This document shows positions 8,164-12,500 of a DNA stretch of 12,500 nucleotides, piece after piece (the first letter of the stretch is position 1; every line of letters starts with the position of its first letter). A program made the position numbers and the translations under genes. Origin of the DNA: Apostichopus japonicus (lineage: Eukaryota; Echinodermata; Holothuroidea; Aspidochirotida; Stichopodidae); contig NC_092568.1 of NCBI RefSeq assembly GCF_037975245.1, forward strand, positions 31,327,501 to 31,340,000, read 5' to 3'. The notes below the pieces were generated by a model. It made no database searches. It had not been told where the DNA came from and was given only the letters and a program-made list of their open reading frames with translations.

Positions 8164-8175
8164 GTACGTACGTAC
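8164..8175. repeat. GTACGTACGTAC palindrome, second of pair (copy 1)
   Basis: It is embedded in CACGTACGTACGTACACG and forms the partner of 8074-8085. The sequence between the pair differs between copies by an indel of about 22 bp. Confidence 0.7.
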
Positions 8176-8240
8176 ACGTATCGCGGCAAGTTGTTTATAA
8201 TGGCGCGCAAAGGCATGGCAAAGTTTGGCGTTGGATGTAC

Positions 8241-8317
8241 TAGCCAATCACATTCCACTTAAGTGGAATAGACTAGCCAATCACATTCCACTTAAGTGAA
8301 ATAGACTATCCAATCAC
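8241..8317 (+). promoter_or_regulatory. Three CCAATCAC boxes at 33-bp spacing (copy 1)
   Basis: CCAATCAC at 8244, 8277 and 8310, each inside (T/G)ACTA(G/T)CCAATCAC, with a CTTAAG palindrome between successive boxes. The same trio, with the third slightly altered (CCAATTAC), is at 9823, 9856 and 9889 in copy 2. CCAAT is the known core of NF-Y sites; regulatory activity here is inference. Confidence 0.4.
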
Positions 8318-8690
8318 ATTTCACTTAAGTGGAATGCATTTCCACATAAGTGGAATTGTATTCCACTTAAGTGAAATAGAAAGGACATTCCACTTAAGTG
8401 GAATTGTATTCCACTTAAGTAGAATACAAATTCACTTAAGTGAAATGCATTTCCACTTAAGTGAAATACAATTCCACTTAAGTGGAATGCAATTCAACTT
8501 AAGTGAAATAAAATTGAGCTTAAGTAAAATGCTGTGACAAGTTGATGAATTGAGCTTAAGTAAAATACAATTAAGCTCAAGTGGAATGGTATTCCACTTA
8601 AGTGAAATATAATTCCACTTAAGTTAAATAGTATTCTGCTTAAGTGAAATTGAATTCCACTCAAGTGACATGTATTCGACTTAAGTCGAA
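8253..8690. repeat. Palindromic subrepeat array B (right arm, copy 1)
   Basis: Same 21-bp periodic palindromes as array A, about 16 intact CTTAAG centres. It includes a distinctive GAGCTTAAGTAAAA variant pair around an AAGTTGATGAA spacer (8513-8572), repeated in array D. It closes with TTCGACTTAAGTCGAA at 8675-8690, followed by the inverted tip. Confidence 0.93.
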
Positions 8691-8740
8691 TTGCGAGGTA
8701 AATGTTAAAACGTCAAGCCGTTTTAACATTTACCTCGCAA
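8691..8740. repeat. Junction between the two element copies
   Basis: The inverted tip of copy 1 (TTGCGAGGTAAATG..AAAACG) runs through GT into CAAGCCGTTTTAAC, the tip of copy 2. The outermost bases of both tips (GCTTGCCATA and TATGG) are missing here, and there is no CGAACA between the copies. Confidence 0.85.
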
Positions 8741-9223
8741 TTAGACTTAAGTCGAGTACATTTCACTTAAGTGGAATACATTCTACTTAAGTGACATGTT
8801 ATTCCACTTAAGTACAATGTATTCCACTTAAGTGGAATTCAATTTCACTTAAGTAGAATTTAATTTCACTTAAGTGGAAATGGACATTTCTATTTCACTT
8901 AAGTGGAAATGCATTCCACCTAAGTGGAATTGTATTTCACTTAAGTGGAAATGCATTCCACTTAAGTGGAATACATTTCCACTTAAGTGGAATAACATTT
9001 CACTTAAGCTAAATAGCCCATCTATTTCACTTAAGTGGAATACAATTCCACTTAAGTGAAATACAATTCCACTTAAGTGGAATGCATTTCCACTTAAGTA
9101 GAATTGTATTCCACTTAAGTGGAATACAATTTCACTTAAGTGGAATAATATCTTTTGGGCGTCAATTTCACTTAAGTGGAATTCTATTCTGCTTAAGTAA
9201 AATACAATTCCACTTAAGTGGAA
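8741..9223. repeat. Palindromic subrepeat array C (left arm, copy 2)
   Basis: About 23 units, about 21 intact CTTAAG centres, aligning with array A unit for unit apart from local indels. The opening unit is TTAGACTTAAGTCGAG, a degraded form of the terminal variant. Confidence 0.93.
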
Positions 9224-9239
9224 ATGTTGATATGTGGCT

Positions 9240-9247
9240 TATATATA
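9240..9247 (+). promoter_or_regulatory. TATA-like box, copy 2
   Basis: TATATAAA at the same relative position as 7636-7643, 89 bp before the equivalent ATG (9336). Confidence 0.35.
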
Positions 9248-9354
9248 AATACAATTTAGGGTAATGTTCGTCGTAACGCATTCAATTGCTCATAACATAT
9301 GATGATGTTGTCGATCCTCGTTGCACGTGTACATCATGGCTATGGCATTCACAT

Positions 9355-9621
9355 CTAACATTGCTGGAATGCGATCAAATAATTGTTGTTGTTAGAGACA
9401 CAATTCGAAGTGTTGTTTCCTCACTTACACAGGGGAACAATCAGTATGATGCACAACAGAGGCGACTTACATCTTGTTTAAGTAACATAGGCAGAATTCG
9501 TAACTTTTTATATAGTGAAACTTTTGACGAAATAAAAGATTCCATCCAAAATCCAAAAAAAGGTAATACGTTCTCTTGCCCTTGTCAATGCGTTTTCGGC
9601 TGTAGCTCCAACCACTTGTAA
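9355..9621 (+). pseudogene. Second copy of the element's small open frame, start lost
   Basis: It is 89 codons from LTLLECDQ to the same CPCQCVFGCSSNHL end and TAA as 7730-8020. The region just upstream is 5 nt shorter than in copy 1, so the equivalent ATG (9336) is out of frame and soon hits a stop. No other ATG leads into the frame. Internal differences are substitutions (Ala to Thr, Lys to Asn, Asp to Tyr) plus two 6-nt in-frame indels (IR added after GR; a shorter PKKGNTF tail). Either copy 1 is the intact form or the frame starts in an upstream exon. Confidence 0.4.
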
Positions 9622-9674
9622 TGTATTTGCCAAGCCTTTATTTTGGTAATGTTATTCGTCAGGTACCAGGTCAG

Positions 9675-9754
9675 GTACGTACGTACACACTAGCTGGATC
9701 CCGATGGACAGCCGATATTCATTGTGCACATATCGACACCACGTACGTACGTAC
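9675..9754. repeat. Paired GTACGTACGTAC palindromes, copy 2
   Basis: GTACGTACGTAC at 9675-9686 and 9743-9754, corresponding to 8074-8085 and 8164-8175. The spacer is shorter by about 22 bp than in copy 1. Confidence 0.7.
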
Positions 9755-9831
9755 ACGTATCGCGGCAAGTTGTTTATAATGGCGCGCAAAGGCATGGCAA
9801 ACTTTGGCGTTGAATGTACTAGCCAATCACA

Positions 9832-10268
9832 TTCCACTTAAGTGGAATAGACTAGCCAATCACATTCCACTTAAGTGAAATAGACTATCCAATTACTTTC
9901 ACTTAAGTGGAATGCATTTCCACTTAAGTGGAAGTGTATTCCACTTAAGTGAAATAGAAAGGACATTCCACTTAAGTGGAATTGTATTCCACTTAAGTAA
10001 AATACAATTCCACTTAAGTGAAATGCATTTCCACTTAAGTGAAATACAATTCCACTTAAGTGGAATGCAATTCCACTTAAGTGAAATAAAATTGAGCTTA
10101 AGTAAAATGCTGTGACAAGTTGATGAATTGAGCTTAAGTAAAATACAATTAAGCTTAAGTGGAATGGTATTCCACTTAAGTGAAATAGAATTCCACTTAA
10201 GTTAAATAGTATTCTGCTTAAGTGAAATTGAATTCCACTCAAGTGAAATGCATTCGACTTAAGTCGAA
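9832..10268. repeat. Palindromic subrepeat array D (right arm, copy 2)
   Basis: About 18 intact CTTAAG centres, aligning with array B including the GAGCTTAAGTAAAA variant pair. It ends with TTCGACTTAAGTCGAA at 10253-10268, next to the outer right tip. Confidence 0.93.
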
Positions 10269-10300
10269 TTGCGAGGTAAATGTTAAAACGGCTTGCCATA
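10269..10300 (-). repeat. Right terminal inverted tip (32 bp)
   Basis: Exact reverse complement of 7083-7114, ending CTTGCCATA directly before the CGAACA duplication. Confidence 0.88.
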
Positions 10301-10306
10301 CGAACA
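10301..10306 (+). repeat. Right target-site duplication, CGAACA
   Basis: Direct repeat of 7077-7082, immediately outside the right tip. Confidence 0.75.
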
Positions 10307-10817
10307 GCCCAAAAGCTTTTAAACATGCTCAAAACTTTTGGCGACGTCCTGTGTCAGCTAAATATGCACTTGTTGTGTTCGTGATACATCGTGCTGTGTT
10401 CGTGATACATCGTGTTTGACACGTGTTGCTCGTGCAGTGCACGCGATCCCCTCGTGGAACGATTTTCGGTACGTACATAATACGAGGTATTCACGATGTA
10501 CACGATTAGTACGAGCTAAACACGAGGTCAGTACGTTGATAAATGAGCATAATACATCCTTCACACGTCCTTGATTAGACCTCAACTCGAGTTTACTACA
10601 AGTTTACTACGAGCTTAGTGCGTGCCTGTCATGATAATCACGATCTCAACAAGTGATTATCACGAGCTCATTTCAATGGCGTGGAAATGGTCACGTGGTA
10701 CGGACGTTTATAGGCTATATGTCAATAACCAGACTCTCGTCGCCCCTACCACCAGTGTGCAGCAAGTGTTCAGCGAGTTTCATCATAAGAGCAGATTCAC
10801 ACCGCATCAGTAGAACT
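10307..10817. other. CpG-rich, CGTG/CACGA-rich intron sequence
   Basis: No supportable exon. It is crowded with short CGTG, TCGTG and CACGA words in both orientations, including a 21-bp unit repeated twice at 10375-10395 and 10396-10416. It is the continuation of similar sequence left of the transposon. Composition differs from the AT-rich introns around it. Confidence 0.5.
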
Positions 10818-11105
10818 ATGCCACCCAAGAGAAGGGGACGCGGGGGAGGGGCAAGCTTCTTCCCCAGTTACGCAGGAGCCCAAGGAAGAGACCGCACGCA
10901 TCCGAGCAGACATCCGAGCAGACATGCCAGCCGTTACCCGAGCTGGCACCCGAGCAAGCACCAGAACCGTCACCCCATCAGGTACCCGAAGATCTTGCGC
11001 CCGCCGTCTTCGTGTGAGCAAGGTGACGGCAGTAACGACCGTGACTACAGCAGTTCTGTATTGCAGGTAAGCAGTAAGCTGTCGGTCTGCCATGTTGCTG
11101 TCTAG
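10818..11105 (+). CDS. Possible small basic protein or first exon with HPSR-type repeats
   Basis: An open frame from ATG 10818 to TAG 11103-11105 (95 codons). It starts MPPKRRGRGGG, an Arg/Lys/Gly-rich start like some retroelement gag or RNA-binding proteins, then has eight tetrapeptides of the HPSR type (HPSR, HPSR, HASR, YPSW, HPSK and others) encoded by a 12-bp repeat. A good donor, TTGCAG followed by GTAAGC, lies at 11066/11067, so this could be a first exon of 83 codons. A second plus-strand frame over the same DNA reads as a Pro/Glu-rich segment (LPELAPEQAPEPS), which weakens the choice of frame. It is on the opposite strand to the host gene and within its intron. I do not recognise a family; the frame may be a by-product of the GC-rich minisatellite. 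Confidence 0.25.
   Translation: MPPKRRGRGGGASFFPSYAGAQGRDRTHPSRHPSRHASRYPSWHPSKHQNRHPIRYPKILRPPSSCEQGDGSNDRDYSSSVLQVSSKLSVCHVAV
10899..10994 (+). repeat. Degenerate 12-bp minisatellite, about eight units
   Basis: The first two units are CATCCGAGCAGA twice in a row. Later units drift (CATGCCAGCCGT, TACCCGAGCTGG, CACCCGAGCAAG, CACCAGAACCGT and so on). The repeat is GC-rich and in multiples of three, so all forward frames stay open. Confidence 0.7.
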
Positions 11106-11807
11106 TGTATGCCTACTGTTTTGTGGCTTAAACTGCCAGCTTGTCACATATACCAAACGGTACGCCAATTTTGGCCCGTTGAAAGACCGGGTCCGCAGAG
11201 AACGTATCGAAAGCGTATAGATCGGGCCGTGGTCGTGTTGAGCGCGTAGAGAACACGCCCTAAGCTTGTATTAAGGTCGTGTTAAGGTCGTTTAAAAGTC
11301 GTGCTGTCTCATAGTCAAAACGCGCATGCTCGTGGTAGGCTCGAACAAAGTTCGTATTGTACTCTTGGTGAACTCGTGCTTTACTAGTAGCACAGATTAG
11401 ATGTACAGGACTTTCTTGGATTCTCTTAGTGACTACGATCAACCAGAGCTCGTTAAACATCGTGTTTAACATCGTGGAAGTGGGCGAGTAGCATAATAGA
11501 AGGAGGTATAGGCTACTATTTGTTAGAGGATATATCATGATAGCATACAACATAAGTATGTTACCTTGACCGCAAAATGAATCTCACCATGCATGAAGAC
11601 ATACAAATCTTACTATGACGACATAAGTAATCATGGCCATATAGGTATCTCATCATGATAACATATATGTTTCAAGTTGGTTTACCATAATGCCAGATAA
11701 AAAGATCAATAATATTACGGTGTATATAGGGACATCCAGTAGTGACTAAACTCAAGGGGTTGGGGTGGAGGGGTGGGGGTCGGAAGGCACCCAAGTAGCT
11801 TGCTTAC
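11106..11807. other. Intron sequence between the CpG-rich zone and the first visible Kazal exon
   Basis: To about 11480 it is rich in TCGTG words, including a TTAAGGTCGT direct pair near 11271-11290 and GTTTAACATCGTG variants near 11453-11475. From 11530 to 11690 it is AT-rich with repeated ATCATGATA-like words (11534, 11653). Next to the exon is a G/GT-rich tract (11756-11785). No supportable exon. Confidence 0.5.
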
Positions 11808-11969
11808 CATCGGGAACACATTCTCCTTTGTGGGCTATAGTAAGGTCCGGATTTGCACAGATAGCCCGCCTAATCTCACAGCCGTTCCCGTAGGTTACCC
11901 CGTCAGACCCGCAAATAGGTTTACCATTTTGTCCACACTCATAGTCACATGTAGTACTATCATCATCAT
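11808..11969 (-). CDS. Exon: Kazal-type inhibitor domain (canonical spacing, P1 probably Gln)
   Basis: A 162-nt, 54-codon exon, phase 1-1, with acceptor CGTAAAGTTTCAG before ATGATG and donor GATG followed by GTAAGC. After an acidic DDDD lead the domain has STTC, DYEC, GQNGKPICGSDGVTYGNGC, EIRRAIC and AHKGEC, the six Kazal cysteines with the common C4-x6-C5 spacing. The exons at 3.5-5.9 kb instead have x7 there, so this domain belongs to a different Kazal subgroup. Predicted P1 is Gln (C-G-Q-N), unusual for a strong inhibitor, so it may be structural or target an atypical protease. It is the most upstream exon visible in the transcript, separated from exon 5722-5874 by a 5.9-kb intron holding the foldback element; joining them gives a Gly codon in frame. 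Membership of the same gene is inferred from strand, phase and domain type. The distance leaves room for a separate gene. Confidence 0.85.
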
Positions 11970-12500
11970 CTGAAACTTTACGAAGCAAATATACCGATTC
12001 ACGCTCTATAGTACTCTAATCTACAGTCATGCGGTCTGTTGGCGACAACACTTGAATAGCACAAATTCATAATTTGTTGGGGGGGGGGGGGGTGGCGGAG
12101 AAGGGTGATTTTATCATAGACTACTTTAGCATTTTGGATACTATGCACATGCACCCCATGCATTTAGTTGGAAGGCTGAACTTTCAATTTTCCAACGGTT
12201 AGATTAAGTTTCGCAAGAAACAGATGAAAGTGTAAGGTTTTTTGAAAAGAGAAGGAACTAGGGAGGGGGTTATGTTGAATATAAATGTATGATGTTGAAC
12301 TGCATCTTAATGGACATGATAAACGCCTTGTGTAACACAGGCCGACAATTTATTTGCAATTATTTGACCGATTGACCGATTTCATTGGTTTCTACAACTT
12401 TTTAATTTACGAGATTCCGATATTTCGAATATTCAGCTTACTAATGTGACCAGGGAGCAGCCACCAGGGAGCCTCCACCCGAGCTGATTTTGCCTAAATC
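11970..12500. other. Non-coding sequence upstream of the first visible Kazal exon
   Basis: No supportable exon or signal peptide. It holds a 14-G homopolymer at 12079-12092 followed by a GGCGGAG stretch, and a short imperfect repeat (ACCAGGGAGC twice) at about 12450-12470. In the minus orientation a GTAAGC donor-like site is at about 12438-12443, but no reading frame next to it is convincing. Confidence 0.45.

Larger units (their letters stand above)
7083..10300. mobile_element. Composite foldback-type DNA transposon (tandem dimer)
   Basis: The ends are perfect inverted 32-bp tips, starting TATGGCAAGCCG at 7083 and ending CGGCTTGCCATA at 10300. Each is followed by a 16-bp TTCGACTTAAGTCGAA palindrome, and the whole is flanked by the 6-bp direct repeat CGAACA. 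Inside are two head-to-tail copies (7083-8712 and 8714-10300), each with long arms of 21-bp palindromic subrepeats around a unique centre of about 630 bp. Inverted repeats built from tandem subrepeats are the hallmark of foldback elements such as Drosophila FB and sea urchin TU (established knowledge). No recognisable transposase is present, so it is probably non-autonomous. The superfamily is not assigned: a 6-bp target duplication fits only some DNA transposon superfamilies. It lies in the large intron of the Kazal gene. Confidence 0.85.

Noticed and set aside
9652-9837. Minus-strand frames in the element centres (also 8070-8258) with a shared RAIINNLPRYVYVRTW stretch
   Set aside because: They have no ATG at the frame start, diverge in frame after the 22-bp indel between copies, and are partly the translation of GTACGTACGTAC palindromes.
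7115-10268. Regular repeats suggesting a CRISPR array
   Set aside because: Spacers are only 5 bp and not unique, the repeats are perfect palindromes arranged in mirrored arms, and the context is a eukaryotic intron.
9871-10332. A 153-codon minus-strand open frame and similar frames rich in FHLSGI repeats in all four arrays
   Set aside because: They are translations of the palindromic array. A 21-bp period equals seven codons, so frames stay open by arithmetic on both strands.
10797-11168. A 123-codon minus-strand frame over the GC-rich repeat
   Set aside because: It is the opposite strand of the 12-bp minisatellite. It has an ARVPARVTAGMSARM pattern from the repeat only and no splice or domain support.

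Overview
The window looks like animal nuclear DNA, most likely from a marine invertebrate. It is AT-rich and low in coding density, with short exons bounded by GT..AG sites and intron-sized gaps. There is no sign of bacterial operons. A sea-urchin-like or other deuterostome source is a weak guess, based on TAGGCCTA-type words (around 6426) and on a foldback transposon resembling the sea urchin TU family. It cannot be proved from this window.

One multi-exon gene on the minus strand spans the window. In transcription order its readable exons are 11808-11969, 5722-5874, 5176-5328, 3839-3991 and 3482-3634 (one Kazal protease-inhibitor domain each), then 1472-1609 (a 46-codon exon with ten cysteines). 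Every intron is phase 1 and every junction codon rebuilds Asp or Gly, as expected of a secreted protein assembled from shuffled domain modules. Further along the same strand, 3-483 holds a von Willebrand factor A-like sequence that appears broken. No signal-peptide exon or true 3' end is visible, so the gene probably continues past both edges.

The middle Kazal exons were multiplied by a tandem segmental duplication (about 2485-4201 and 4202-5524). The two copies of one exon are almost identical (one synonymous difference). The copy of the neighbouring exon has decayed (in-frame stop, small deletion, lost donor).

The large intron between the first two readable exons (5875-11807) holds the most unusual structure: a 3.2-kb composite foldback element at 7083-10300, flanked by a 6-bp direct repeat CGAACA. 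It has perfect 32-bp terminal inverted tips. Its long arms are built from a 16-bp palindrome (TTYCACTTAAGTGRAA) repeated every 21 bp. It is a head-to-tail dimer of two copies of about 1.6 kb, each with a TATA-like box and the same small open frame. It is inserted in CpG-rich, CGTG/CACGA-rich DNA (about 7008-7082 and 10301-11480) that also contains a degenerate 12-bp repeat encoding HPSR-like tetrapeptides.

The remainder is intron or intergenic sequence with homopolymer tracts and no supportable gene.
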